64,000 bases of DNA from Pseudomonas mandelii (GTDB lineage Bacteria > Pseudomonadota > Gammaproteobacteria > Pseudomonadales > Pseudomonadaceae). Shown one piece after another: positions 1 to 8,414 of the stretch. The translations under genes were made by a program, and so were the position numbers. Numbering within the stretch: the first letter of the stretch is position 1; every line of letters begins with the position of its first letter. A model generated the notes under the pieces. The model did no database searches. It was not told where the DNA came from and was given only the letters and a program-made list of their open reading frames with translations. The stretch spans positions 188,343-252,342 of the forward strand of contig NZ_RCZA01000011.1 in the NCBI RefSeq assembly GCF_006438925.1, given 5' to 3'.

Positions 1-820
1 CGCCATCGAAAAAGCTGAACGTCGCACCCATGCTGAACTGCTACCGAAAATCAGTGAACGTGACGCACATGGCCGACTGATCATTCGGGATGACCTGCCG
101 GAAATTTTCCATTTACACGAAAACACCACGCTGCTGGATGCCGACGACGACTGGCTGCGCCTGTCGGACTGGCGTGCGCTTTACGACGCCTTCATGCGCG
201 ACTATCCCGGCACACTGCAAGCCGACCGTCGTGAGCTGTTGGCGCGTTTTCACGTTCAGGACATGGCGTTCAAAGTGGTCGGAGTGGGCAGCGTCGGGAC
301 TCGATGCCTGGTGGCCCTGCTGACCGATGATCAGGAGTTCCCGCTGTTCCTGCAGTTCAAGGAGGCACGTCGTTCGGTGCTTGCCGATTATGTGAAGACT
401 AAATCGCGGGTGCGGCATAACGGTCAGCGCGTGGTCGATGGCCAACGGTTGATGCAATCGGCCAGTGACCTGTTCCTCGGCTGGACCACCGGCCCCAGCG
501 GTCGACACTTCTATGTGCGCCAGTTGCGCGACATGAAAGTCTCGGCAGAACTCGAGACGTTCGATGCGGACACCTTCGCCGCCTACGGACGCATTTGTGG
601 TCGCGCGTTGGCCCGCGCCCATGCCAAATCGTCGGGAAACGCAGCACACATCAGCGGCTACATCGGCAAGAGCGATGCACTGGCCGACGCGTTGTTCAAG
701 TATGCGCAAAGCTACGCCGAGCAGAATGAGCGCGACTTTGAGCGATTCCAGCAGGCTTGCCGCAAGGGTCGTTTGCGGGCACGCTCGGAAGTGGACTTTG
801 CGGCGGATCATTTGCCGTAG
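1..820 (+). CDS. DUF2252 family protein (3' part; start lies outside the window)
   Basis: The reading frame is open from base 2 to the TAG at 818-820 and gives 272 residues with no start of its own, so the N-terminus is cut by the window edge. The stretch VVGVGSVGTRC followed by LQFKEARRSVL, and later GRICGRALARAHAKS, is the pattern of DUF2252 proteins, a family distantly like aminoglycoside and homoserine kinases whose biochemical role is not established. Family members are usually about 400-480 residues, so roughly the first third is missing here. A rho-independent terminator follows about 110 bases downstream. The family call is firm; the function is unknown. Confidence 0.8.
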   Translation, partial: AIEKAERRTHAELLPKISERDAHGRLIIRDDLPEIFHLHENTTLLDADDDWLRLSDWRALYDAFMRDYPGTLQADRRELLARFHVQDMAFKVVGVGSVGTRCLVALLTDDQEFPLFLQFKEARRSVLADYVKTKSRVRHNGQRVVDGQRLMQSASDLFLGWTTGPSGRHFYVRQLRDMKVSAELETFDADTFAAYGRICGRALARAHAKSSGNAAHISGYIGKSDALADALFKYAQSYAEQNERDFERFQQACRKGRLRARSEVDFAADHLP

Positions 821-1205
821 GCGTGTCTCAGGGTCTGAAGCGGCGGGCACTCATCGACATGAATTTTTCTTCACCCCACGACCTTCCACCAACGGGTACA
901 TTGCGCTCGCTCATTCAAGAAACTACGGTTTGCCCGCCCTCCCGCGGGCTTTTTTTTGCCTGCTGTTTTGTTTTCAGTGGGCTCAAAACAGTATCTATGG
1001 GCACTTTAAACGATCAAAAAGCCGATCCGATTTCGCCAAAAAAGCCAATGTTTCCTTGTTTGTGCACCAACCGGAGGGACTTTATAGAGCCATACTCTAG
1101 AAAGAGTCAGGTTTTCGGGCCCTGCCGCAATCCCCTGACGCAAACCACTCCCGGCACCTCCATAGGGTGTACCATCAAGCACTGTCCATCGGATATCAGT
1201 TAGCC
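821..1205. other. intergenic region of 385 bp
   Basis: Apart from the terminator at 932-957, no convincing gene is seen. Short open frames here have no ribosome-binding site or recognisable protein. The right half must hold the promoter of the KaiC-like operon, but no clear -35/-10 pair could be assigned. Confidence 0.5.
932..957 (+). terminator. rho-independent terminator after the DUF2252 gene
   Basis: The arms GCCCGC (932-937) and GCGGGC (944-949) enclose a 6-base loop and are followed directly by eight T (950-957). Orientation and position fit termination of the DUF2252 transcript. Confidence 0.8.
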
Positions 1206-1640
1206 ATGTCCACGCTAAGCGAAGAGAGCCGCCAGATCGTAGCTTCTCTGGTGCACCGCGTTGGCCCCAACGCTGACATTGCAACAGTCGCGCAAGCGAT
1301 CGCATCAATATTGCAGGATATGGACGCAGCCCTCACGCCCATCATCGGCCAGCAAGGGGTTGTTGCGCTTTATCGCCGCAGCCTTCATCTGTGCGCCTCC
1401 AGCCATCCGCGTCTGGCCGGCACCTATGACAGTGTGCAGGCCTCCCTGGATCTGACTGCCCTCAAGTCCGTACTCGTTGAGCAAAGCGAAACCGATGCGC
1501 TGTTTTTCGGTGACGTGTTGCTGACCACGTTTTACGAGCTGCTGACCACGCTGATCGGGCCCTCGCTCACCGCACGTTTGCTTCGTGGCGTGTGGGAACC
1601 TTCTTTGAGCGACACCCCTTCGCAGGAAAATTCGCCATGA
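1206..1640 (+). CDS. unrecognised 144-residue protein, first gene of the KaiC-like/histidine kinase operon
   Basis: The protein is 144 residues, predicted mostly helical, without signal peptide or membrane segment. No family is recognised. An upstream start at 1167 in the same frame is possible, but ATG 1206 (MSTLSEESRQ) gives the more natural N-terminus. The stop TGA (1638-1640) overlaps the ATG of the KaiC-like gene (1637-1639), so the two are very likely translated together and work in the same process. Conserved-looking hydrophobic helices in the C-terminal half (LFFGDVLLTTFYELL, IGPSLTARLL) suggest a helical bundle that could bind the kinase or the ATPase. This role is an inference from context only. 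Confidence 0.6.
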   Translation: MSTLSEESRQIVASLVHRVGPNADIATVAQAIASILQDMDAALTPIIGQQGVVALYRRSLHLCASSHPRLAGTYDSVQASLDLTALKSVLVEQSETDALFFGDVLLTTFYELLTTLIGPSLTARLLRGVWEPSLSDTPSQENSP

Positions 1641-3097
1641 GCACCAAAGTGACTATCAACCGCCTGGCCACCGGCGTGCCAGGACTGGACGAGGTGCTGG
1701 GCGGAGGATTGCCGGAGTTTTCGTTCAACCTGATCGCAGGCCCGCCTGGCTGTGGCAAAACCACCCTGGCGCATCAGATGATGTTCGCCCTGGCGACGCC
1801 CGAGCGCCCCGCGCTGTTTTTTACGGTGCTCGGCGAGCCGCCGCTGAAGATGCTGCGTTACCAGCAGCAATTCGACTTTTTCGACAGCGAAGCGATCAAC
1901 CAGTCGATTCGCTACGTCAACCTGGCGGACGACACCCTGGCCGGGAATCTGGACGAAGTGCTGCGGCGTATCGTCAGCGAGGTGGAGGCTCACTCCCCGT
2001 CACTGGTGTTCGTCGACTCGTTCCGTTCGGTGGTGCTGGCCAGCCAGACCCAGGACAACCCGAACAACAACCTGCCGCAGTTCGTTCAGCAACTGGGCAT
2101 GTTGATGACCACCTGGCAGGCGACGACCTTCCTGATCGGCGAATACTTCACCGAAACCGACACCAACCCGATTTTCACCGTGGCCGATGGCCTGATCTGG
2201 CTGCGTCAGAGCGTTCAGCGCAATTCCATGGTGCGCAAGATGGAAATCATGAAGATGCGCGGCCAGCCAACGCTGCCAGGGCTGCACACCTTCCGTATCG
2301 CGACATCGGGGATCAAGGTCTTTGCGCCTGCGCCACTCAACCGCGTTGAAGCACCGCTGGAGTTCCCCATCAAGCGCCTGAAAATGGGCGTGCCACAGCT
2401 CGACGACATGCTGGGCGGTGGCCTGCCCCGTGGTTATTCCTTGCTGGTGGCCGGGCCGTCGGGCTCGGGCAAAAGCATTCTGGCGTCCACCTTCCTGGCC
2501 GAGGGCGCGCGCAATGGCGAAACCGGTGTGATCGCGGTGTTTGAACAACGGCCTAATCACTCCCAGAACGCCACCCTTGCGGACCTGATCCAGAGCGGAC
2601 AGGTCAGTCTGGTGGACAGCCGCGCCCCGGACCTGTCCATCGACGAAATCGTGCAGTTGCTGCTCAGCGACATCAGCCGGTTGAAAGCCACCCGCGTGGT
2701 GATCGATTCGTTGTCGGGCTTCGAACTGGCGCTGGCGCCGACCTTCCGCGAAGACTTCCGCGAGTCGCTGTCGCGCATGGTCACTGCGTTGACGAGCGCC
2801 GGGGTCAGCGTGTTGATGACCTCCGAGCTGGAAGACCGCTACACCGACCTGCGTTTCAGCCCTTACGGTACGGCGTTTCTCACCGACGCCATCATCGTTC
2901 AGCGCTACATTGAAGTGCAAAGCCGCTTGCTCCGCATCATGGCCGTGGTCAAGGTACGAGCCAGCACCCATTCCGATGAATTGCGCCAGTACCACATCGA
3001 CAATAACGGTTTGCACATCGGCGAGATGTTGCCAGACCAGGAAGGCTTACTCGGTGGCCGGCCAACCCGGCAGCGTTTGGGCAAAGACGACGGATGA
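1637..3097 (+). CDS. double-domain KaiC-like RecA-fold ATPase
   Basis: The protein has 486 residues and two tandem KaiC/RAD55-type RecA domains: the first at about 5-240 with Walker A GPPGCGKTT (35-43), the second at about 245-470 with Walker A GPSGSGKS (273-280). The tail follows the KaiC C-terminal pattern (KVRAS.H..E.R.Y.I...G..IG). ATG 1637 overlaps the stop of the upstream gene; an in-frame codon at 1592 lies inside that gene and was rejected. Neither kaiA nor kaiB is nearby. Aligned by eye with cyanobacterial KaiC, the catalytic glutamate pair reads LG in domain 1 and EQ in domain 2, and the phosphosites Ser431/Thr432 correspond to Ala413/Phe414. A circadian role is therefore not supported; a signalling scaffold or regulator of the following kinase is more likely. 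Confidence 0.85.
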   Translation: MSTKVTINRLATGVPGLDEVLGGGLPEFSFNLIAGPPGCGKTTLAHQMMFALATPERPALFFTVLGEPPLKMLRYQQQFDFFDSEAINQSIRYVNLADDTLAGNLDEVLRRIVSEVEAHSPSLVFVDSFRSVVLASQTQDNPNNNLPQFVQQLGMLMTTWQATTFLIGEYFTETDTNPIFTVADGLIWLRQSVQRNSMVRKMEIMKMRGQPTLPGLHTFRIATSGIKVFAPAPLNRVEAPLEFPIKRLKMGVPQLDDMLGGGLPRGYSLLVAGPSGSGKSILASTFLAEGARNGETGVIAVFEQRPNHSQNATLADLIQSGQVSLVDSRAPDLSIDEIVQLLLSDISRLKATRVVIDSLSGFELALAPTFREDFRESLSRMVTALTSAGVSVLMTSELEDRYTDLRFSPYGTAFLTDAIIVQRYIEVQSRLLRIMAVVKVRASTHSDELRQYHIDNNGLHIGEMLPDQEGLLGGRPTRQRLGKDDG

Positions 3098-3106
3098 GCA
3101 AAAACC

Positions 3107-4129
3107 ATGAGTGAGGCCAATGGCAAGAACGAGCAAGCGATGGCCACCGCCGCTCGCGAACTGTTCCTGCTCGGCCAGAAAACTGTTGAGGCACGGGCGG
3201 TGCTGGCGGCGCTGCGAAAAGAGCTGAGCGACGCCAACACCCGGCTGGTCGACAGCCAGCAGGTCGAGCAATTGATCGAGGCCAATCAGCAATTGGTGCT
3301 GGCGATTTTGCTGGCGCAGTCCGATGCAGAAAAACCCCAGCGCACGCAGGAAGAACAACGACTGTTCCTGGAGATGCGTGAAGCCAACGCGCAATTGGTG
3401 ATCGCGGCCCTCAGCGCGCAAGACCTTCAAGCCTCGGCCGAACACACCCTGGAACAACAACGCAACATCCTCACCCTGGTGGCTCACGAACTGCGCAATC
3501 CGCTGACACCCATCAGCATGATCGCCGGCCGCCTGGTGCGCGTGCCCAGTGAAGAGCTGCCGCGCATGCAGGCACTGATCGAAGGCCAGGTGCAGCACAT
3601 GTCGCGGCTGGTAGACGATTTGCTCGATGTCTCCCGCGCCAGCACCGGCAAGTTGCGCCTCGATTGCCGCATCGTGGACATGGTGCAGATCATCCATCAG
3701 GCCATCGACGTGTGCAGCCCGGTGATGACGGCTCACCATTTGCACTTCACCGCTGAACTGCCCAAGTGCGCGTTGGCGATGAACGGCGACCCGGTGCGCC
3801 TCACGCAGATTCTCGGCAACCTGCTGGGCAATGCGGCCAAATACACGCCACCGGGTGGCAATGTCACGCTTTCGGTCACAGCCAAGGACGACGTGCTGGA
3901 GATAAGCATTTGCGATGACGGCATCGGTATTTCCGCTCAGGCGCTGCCGTTTATCTTCGACCCGTTTGTGCAGGATGTTCACGCGGTCGGCTTCAATGGC
4001 GCGGGCCTGGGCATTGGCTTGACAGTCGTTCGCGAGCTGGTCGAAGCCCATGGCGGCACGGTCATCGGCATGAGCGACGGTGATGGCAAGGGCAGCACCT
4101 TTATCGTGACGTTACCGCTGGCGGTTTGA
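3107..4129 (+). CDS. cytosolic sensor histidine kinase of the KaiC-like operon
   Basis: This is a 340-residue kinase with no membrane segment. The first ~115 residues are helical, rich in Glu, Gln and Ala, and probably coiled coil. The HisKA dimerisation domain follows with the phospho-acceptor in HELRNPLTPI (His127), then the ATPase domain with an N box (GNLLGNAAKYTPPGG), G1 (DDGIGIS), F box (FIFDPFVQ) and G2 (GAGLGIGL). The start at 3107 is 9 bases after the KaiC-like stop, so it belongs to the same operon. No PAS, GAF or receiver domain is present, and no response regulator is nearby. Input probably comes through the KaiC-like protein or the small first gene product; that is an inference. 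Confidence 0.88.
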   Translation: MSEANGKNEQAMATAARELFLLGQKTVEARAVLAALRKELSDANTRLVDSQQVEQLIEANQQLVLAILLAQSDAEKPQRTQEEQRLFLEMREANAQLVIAALSAQDLQASAEHTLEQQRNILTLVAHELRNPLTPISMIAGRLVRVPSEELPRMQALIEGQVQHMSRLVDDLLDVSRASTGKLRLDCRIVDMVQIIHQAIDVCSPVMTAHHLHFTAELPKCALAMNGDPVRLTQILGNLLGNAAKYTPPGGNVTLSVTAKDDVLEISICDDGIGISAQALPFIFDPFVQDVHAVGFNGAGLGIGLTVVRELVEAHGGTVIGMSDGDGKGSTFIVTLPLAV

Positions 4130-4187
4130 GTTTTTCCGCAGGCCACGTAATGCTTGCGCGACGATCCCCCGTGAACCGGAGCGCCCT

Positions 4188-4754
4188 ATGCCGCTGCTAT
4201 CCCTGCCCTGCAAACGCTTGACGCTGGCAGTGCTCGACCCTGAACAGGCGGCGCTGGAAAGCGACTTCTACCGGCGCAACCTGAGGCATCTCGCCCGGTG
4301 GTCGCCGATTCGCCCCGTCGATTACCACAGCCCTGAACGCATCCGCCCGCGCCTTGAGGTGCAAGCCAGCGCTTTCCAGGCCGGTCTGGCGGTGCATTTC
4401 GCGTTGCTGGATCCGGACAACGGTCAGATGATCGGCGCCTGCAACTTCAGCGGCATCACTCGCGGGGCGTTTCAGGCCTGCTATCTCGGTTACCACATCG
4501 ACGAATCTCATCAGGGCCAGGGCTTGATGCTGGAAGCACTGGAGGCGGGAATCGGCTATATGTTCGATGAGCAGAAGCTGCACCGGATCATGGCCAATTA
4601 CATCCCTGGCAATGAACGCAGTGCGCGGCTGCTGGAGCGCCTGGGATTTGAACGTGAGGGCTACGCCAAGGCCTACCTGAGTATCGCCGGGCGCTGGCAG
4701 GATCATGTGTTGACGGCGTTGATCAACCCGGCGCCGAGTACCGAGTACCGCTAA
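4188..4754 (+). CDS. GNAT N-acetyltransferase of RimJ/RimL type
   Basis: The protein has 188 residues with one GNAT domain over nearly its whole length. The acetyl-CoA-binding motif is DESHQGQGLMLEAL (Q/R-x-x-G-x-G/A type), followed by HRIMANYIPGNERSARLLERLGF, the RimJ/RimL signature. E. coli RimJ acetylates the N-terminal alanine of ribosomal protein S5, but many paralogues act on other proteins or small molecules, so the substrate is open. The gene stands alone, converging with the metallophosphoesterase gene 12 bases downstream. Confidence 0.88.
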   Translation: MPLLSLPCKRLTLAVLDPEQAALESDFYRRNLRHLARWSPIRPVDYHSPERIRPRLEVQASAFQAGLAVHFALLDPDNGQMIGACNFSGITRGAFQACYLGYHIDESHQGQGLMLEALEAGIGYMFDEQKLHRIMANYIPGNERSARLLERLGFEREGYAKAYLSIAGRWQDHVLTALINPAPSTEYR

Positions 4755-4766
4755 GCGCTCATCGTG

Positions 4767-5819
4767 TTATTGCACGACCACCTTTTGCGCAACTTCGGGC
4801 AACAGGCAGCCTTTGGCCATCCACTGACAATCCCGGTCCCAACGATAACCGGTTTCCAGGTTACCTCGATCGTCATAGTAGGTCAGCCGCAATTGGCTGG
4901 GATTCAAATCAAGTTTGGCAAAACCGGCATGTGCGCTGGCAAACGAGGTGTCCTGCGCTGCGGCGCCAACGGCGTAGAGTTTCTGCCCCCCGGCCCCGGA
5001 AACCACCCAGGCTGGCTCGGCCGCGCGCAGCAGCAGTTGCTGATTGTGGTCGTGCCCGGCGAGGAACACGTCGACTTTGTTGCGTTCCAGTGCGGGCAAC
5101 AACAGGTTGACCAGTTCACCGTCCTCACCATGCTGTCCATGATTGCGGACCGGGTGATGGGCCGCCGCAATACGCCATACCGGTGCCGGTCCCGGTTGCT
5201 GGAAGGCCTGGTCAAGCATGTCGATCTGACGCTGAAAGGATTCCCGTGGCGCCGAGGTGTCGAGGAACACCATTCGCACCAACGGGCGCCCATCGACGCT
5301 GCCGAAATCCTTGACGTAGAAGTTGCTCGACATCTGCCAGCGACCCGAGCCCTTGCGCTGCCGGCCATATTCGAGTTCGACCTTTTGCGACTTGGGGTAA
5401 TCGTGATTGCCCAGTACGGCGTAAAACGGCACATGACTCAGCCACTGGCCCCAATAGACGCGCTCGAATTTCATTTGCCAGCCAAGGTCGTGGGTACTGG
5501 TCAGCGGTTTGCCATAGAAGTTGTCGCCCAACAGCACGACCATGTCCAGCCGCCCGTCTCTGGCCGCGACTCGCTCCATGGCCTGACCCACTCGCCACTG
5601 TTGCAGATCGCCGCTGCCTTGGTCGCCCAAGGCAATCATCGACACGGCGGAAGGGTCCAGACCACTCAACGGAACAAACGGCGCCGGCGGCGTAAATATC
5701 CAGTAACCGACTATCGCTGCGCCAATCAGCAAGAAGATCGCGACGATGCTTAGCCTGCGAACAGCTTTTCCGGGAACAAAACGTTTTGCAGCGGGTGATG
5801 GAATGTGGGGTCGTTTCAA
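4767..5819 (-). CDS. membrane-anchored metallophosphoesterase (purple acid phosphatase-like)
   Basis: The frame encodes 350 residues. A basic N-terminus followed by one hydrophobic segment at about 23-43 (LSIVAIFLLIGAAIVGYW) predicts a membrane anchor with the enzyme in the periplasm. The calcineurin-like motifs occur in order: ALGDQG, LLGDNFYG, VLGNHDY, AAHHP and AGHDHN. The binuclear metal ligands are all present, so it should be an active phosphatase or phosphodiesterase; the substrate is unknown. The frame opens with a TTG codon immediately after an in-frame stop and no ATG lies before the anchor, so a TTG start is assumed. Its neighbour across the divergent promoter region is a GT39 transferase. 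Confidence 0.82.
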   Translation of the reverse strand: MKRPHIPSPAAKRFVPGKAVRRLSIVAIFLLIGAAIVGYWIFTPPAPFVPLSGLDPSAVSMIALGDQGSGDLQQWRVGQAMERVAARDGRLDMVVLLGDNFYGKPLTSTHDLGWQMKFERVYWGQWLSHVPFYAVLGNHDYPKSQKVELEYGRQRKGSGRWQMSSNFYVKDFGSVDGRPLVRMVFLDTSAPRESFQRQIDMLDQAFQQPGPAPVWRIAAAHHPVRNHGQHGEDGELVNLLLPALERNKVDVFLAGHDHNQQLLLRAAEPAWVVSGAGGQKLYAVGAAAQDTSFASAHAGFAKLDLNPSQLRLTYYDDRGNLETGYRWDRDCQWMAKGCLLPEVAQKVVVQ

Positions 5820-5984
5820 TCAAGGGCTCACTTGGCATGGCCAGCCAGGCATTAAGGGAAAGCAAGGGTCGACATTTGCTATTAATAGATCACACCAGTT
5901 GTTCACACTTTGTTAAGAATTCGCCCCGTATACTTTTTTTAGCCCGCTTTTTTTCGGCCCCCTTTCGTCGATGGCCAGAACCTT

Positions 5985-7424
5985 ATGTCGCGTCCTGCCC
6001 CGTTGCTTTTCCTGCTTGGTTGCTTGCTGTTTTTCTTCGCCTTTGGCAACCATCAATTGCAAGGTTCTACCGAGGCCCGGGTCGCCGGGATCGCCATGGA
6101 AATGTACCTGGATGACGACTGGGTGACGCCACGCCTGTTCGGTGAATCCTTCCTGGAGAAACCGCCCCTGAGCCTCTGGCTCGACTCCGGGGCGATCCGT
6201 GTGTTCGGTGGCACGCCGTGGACGGTGCGGCTGGCATCGGCGTTTGCCGGGTTGTTCACCGTGATGGTGTTGTACGCCATGCTGCGCCGGTTCGGCCGGC
6301 CGAAGACGATTGCCTGGACCGCCGGGATCCTGCTGGCAACCATGGCCAGTTATTGGAGCAACGTGCGCGGTGTCGGTGAGGACGCCTTGCTCGCCCTCGG
6401 CGTGACCATGGCGCTGCTGGCGTTTTTCCAGGGACAACGGCACGCCACGGTTGGCAACGCATTGCTGTTTGCCGCGGGGATTGCCATCGCCACTTTAAGC
6501 AAAGGTGTATTGGGACTGGCGATGCCCGGGGTGGTGATCCTCGCGTTCCTGCTTGCCGAGAGCCTGATAGACAAACGCCTGAAAGTGGCCGACTGGCTAC
6601 GACCAGGGCTGCTGACACTGCTAGGGCTGATCCCGCTGCTGATCTGGCTCGCTGCGCTGTACCAACGCGACGGTGCCCATGCCGTAAGCGAAGTACTGCT
6701 GACCAACAGCGTCGGCCGATTCAGCGGCTCTTTCGTCGAAGCCGGGCATTACGAACCGTTCTACTACTACCTGGCCAAGCTGCCGGAAGCGTTCCTGCCC
6801 TGGAACATTCTGGTGTATCTGGGGTTGTGGCACTTTCGCAAAAGCCTGATAGCCAACCGTTATTTGCTGTTTTTTACCCTGTGGATACTGGCGCAGTTCG
6901 TCGTGCTGACGCTGGCCTCGAGCAAGCGCACCGTGTACTTGATGTCGATGACGCCCGCCGCCGCCGTGATTGCGGCGGAGTATGCCCACGTCCTGCTCCA
7001 AAGACTGAAGGCCCGTGAAGGCGCCTCGAGCCTGATCGGCCGTATTGCCCGGCACCGACAAGGTGTGGCCGCCGGTTTGCTCACGGTGGTGATCGCCAGT
7101 TACCTGGCCGCCGCGCAATGGGCAATGCCCAGGGCCGACGTCGAGCTGTCCTTCCTGCCACTGACCGAACACATTCAGACGCTACAGGCCAAAGGGCAGC
7201 AAGTCGCGCTGTTCCAGGCCAATGAACGGCTAGGCGGTGCCACCGTGTTCTACACCCAACGGGTGATCAAGGGACTGGACACCGAGGCGCAGCTGCATGA
7301 GTTTTTAAAGGCGTCCCCGAGCAATGTGGCGGTGATGCCGGGTGAGAGCGAACCGGCCGCTCCGTTGAAGGTGCTGAAGATCATGATGGTGGGGCGTCAG
7401 GCGTATTACTTCGTCGGAGAGTGA
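5985..7424 (+). CDS. ArnT-like glycosyltransferase family 39 membrane protein
   Basis: The protein has 479 residues with about eleven or twelve hydrophobic segments and the GT39/PMT_2 N-terminal signature: an acidic loop after the first helix with STEARVAGIAMEMY and later LFGESFLEKPPLSLW, which is very like ArnT. GT39 enzymes move a sugar from a polyprenyl-phosphate donor to lipid A (ArnT, aminoarabinose) or to proteins. It is shorter than E. coli ArnT (about 550) and is not next to arnBCADEF, so it may transfer a different sugar. The neighbouring PAP2 and Ais-like phosphatases support a role in envelope glycolipid modification. ATG 5985 precedes the first membrane helix directly. Confidence 0.82.
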   Translation: MSRPAPLLFLLGCLLFFFAFGNHQLQGSTEARVAGIAMEMYLDDDWVTPRLFGESFLEKPPLSLWLDSGAIRVFGGTPWTVRLASAFAGLFTVMVLYAMLRRFGRPKTIAWTAGILLATMASYWSNVRGVGEDALLALGVTMALLAFFQGQRHATVGNALLFAAGIAIATLSKGVLGLAMPGVVILAFLLAESLIDKRLKVADWLRPGLLTLLGLIPLLIWLAALYQRDGAHAVSEVLLTNSVGRFSGSFVEAGHYEPFYYYLAKLPEAFLPWNILVYLGLWHFRKSLIANRYLLFFTLWILAQFVVLTLASSKRTVYLMSMTPAAAVIAAEYAHVLLQRLKAREGASSLIGRIARHRQGVAAGLLTVVIASYLAAAQWAMPRADVELSFLPLTEHIQTLQAKGQQVALFQANERLGGATVFYTQRVIKGLDTEAQLHEFLKASPSNVAVMPGESEPAAPLKVLKIMMVGRQAYYFVGE

Positions 7425-7493
7425 ACCCTCTGCCGGCGGTTCAGTCACACCGAAGGCCATCTCCCAGCCACCGCTCCACGGGACAGACAATAA

Positions 7494-7528
7494 AAAACCC
7501 GCCCCCCTCTTCAGGGTTGGCGGGTTTT
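7494..7528. terminator. bidirectional terminator between the GT39 and PAP2 genes
   Basis: Ten-base arms AAAACCCGCC (7494-7503) and GGCGGGTTTT (7519-7528) are perfectly complementary around a 15-base loop. With an A-run before and a T-run after, the hairpin can serve both convergent transcripts. Confidence 0.8.
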
Positions 7529-7547
7529 GTCGTTCAAGTCTTTTGAA

Positions 7548-8381
7548 TCAGCTAGCCGTCTGCGTCTGAGCAACGCTTTCAGGCCGCTCATGCGCTTGCA
7601 GCACCGGCTGCTCCAGCCGCGCCCGCCCATAGAACGCCAGGGCTGTCAGCAAACACGCCAGCCATACGAAAATCCCGGCCCACAAGGTGTGGGACATGTA
7701 GTGCCAGCCTTGCAGAACCCGCGTCGTGCCGTAGACAAAACCGAGCAGCAGCGAGCCGTACATGACCGCTTTGGAATAGCGCCAGCGGTAGCGGCGCGCC
7801 ACGAAGTACAGCGCCAGCATGGTGAAACCGCCCGAGGCGTGCCCGCCCGGCCAGCAGCGACCCTTGCCGGCGACTTTCAGCAGATCGAAATTCTGATACC
7901 ACTCCTTATGCTCGATTTTCCCCGCGTATTGGGTCGTTTCGACCGGGCAATACACGCTGGTGTGGCCCTTGAGGTAGTGGATCACACCGGTGCTGATGGA
8001 GAACGCGAGCACCACGTAGAGGAAGTCCCGGCGGTGCTTGCTGGCGAACCGAAGCACCGGCGCGACCTTGATTTTTTCCAGGAACGCGATGATTTTCGAG
8101 TGCTTTTCTGCCTTCAGGCGTGGCCAGAGAAACGACAGCAAGGCGCCGATGATCGCTATCTCACCGGTCCAGTTCGGAATGATGCGCGCCCATTTATGGG
8201 TGATCTTTTCGAACAGATAAATATGATCCAGGGGAAACGTCTTGGTGATCGGGTCATAAAAAAGATCATTGAACGCGATGTCGATTTTGGTCAGGTCGAA
8301 CAGCAGGAAAACCACGGCCGCACAGGCCAGCGGAATGCCGAAGTTCGCCCAGTAAAAGCGGTAGCGGGAAGCAGTGAGCAT
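7548..8381 (-). CDS. PAP2-family membrane phosphatase
   Basis: The protein has 277 residues with about six hydrophobic helices. The three phosphatase motifs are recognisable: KGHTSVYCP (138-146), PGGHASG (178-184, with His181) and R221-x5-H227-x3-H231. The first motif has Cys where Arg is usual and the third has His where Asp is usual. These may be subfamily features, because the surrounding pattern (GRCWPGGHASGGFTMLALYF) is well kept. PAP2 membrane enzymes remove phosphate from lipid A, undecaprenyl pyrophosphate or phosphatidic acid. The neighbours (ArnT-like transferase, Ais-like phosphatase) favour a lipid A or LPS substrate, by inference. The downstream terminator is shared with the GT39 gene. 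Confidence 0.85.
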   Translation of the reverse strand: MLTASRYRFYWANFGIPLACAAVVFLLFDLTKIDIAFNDLFYDPITKTFPLDHIYLFEKITHKWARIIPNWTGEIAIIGALLSFLWPRLKAEKHSKIIAFLEKIKVAPVLRFASKHRRDFLYVVLAFSISTGVIHYLKGHTSVYCPVETTQYAGKIEHKEWYQNFDLLKVAGKGRCWPGGHASGGFTMLALYFVARRYRWRYSKAVMYGSLLLGFVYGTTRVLQGWHYMSHTLWAGIFVWLACLLTALAFYGRARLEQPVLQAHERPESVAQTQTAS

Positions 8382-8414
8382 GGTGTGTCCTGATCCAGAG
8401 AGATGATTAAAAAC

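Noticed and set aside
1637..3097. A circadian clock system
   Set aside because: Neither kaiA nor kaiB is present and the KaiC phosphosite residues are not conserved.
5899..5934. Sigma-70 promoter before the GT39 gene
   Set aside because: TATACT at 5929-5934 resembles a -10, but the nearest -35-like hexamers give spacers of 13 or 24 bases, outside the usual range.
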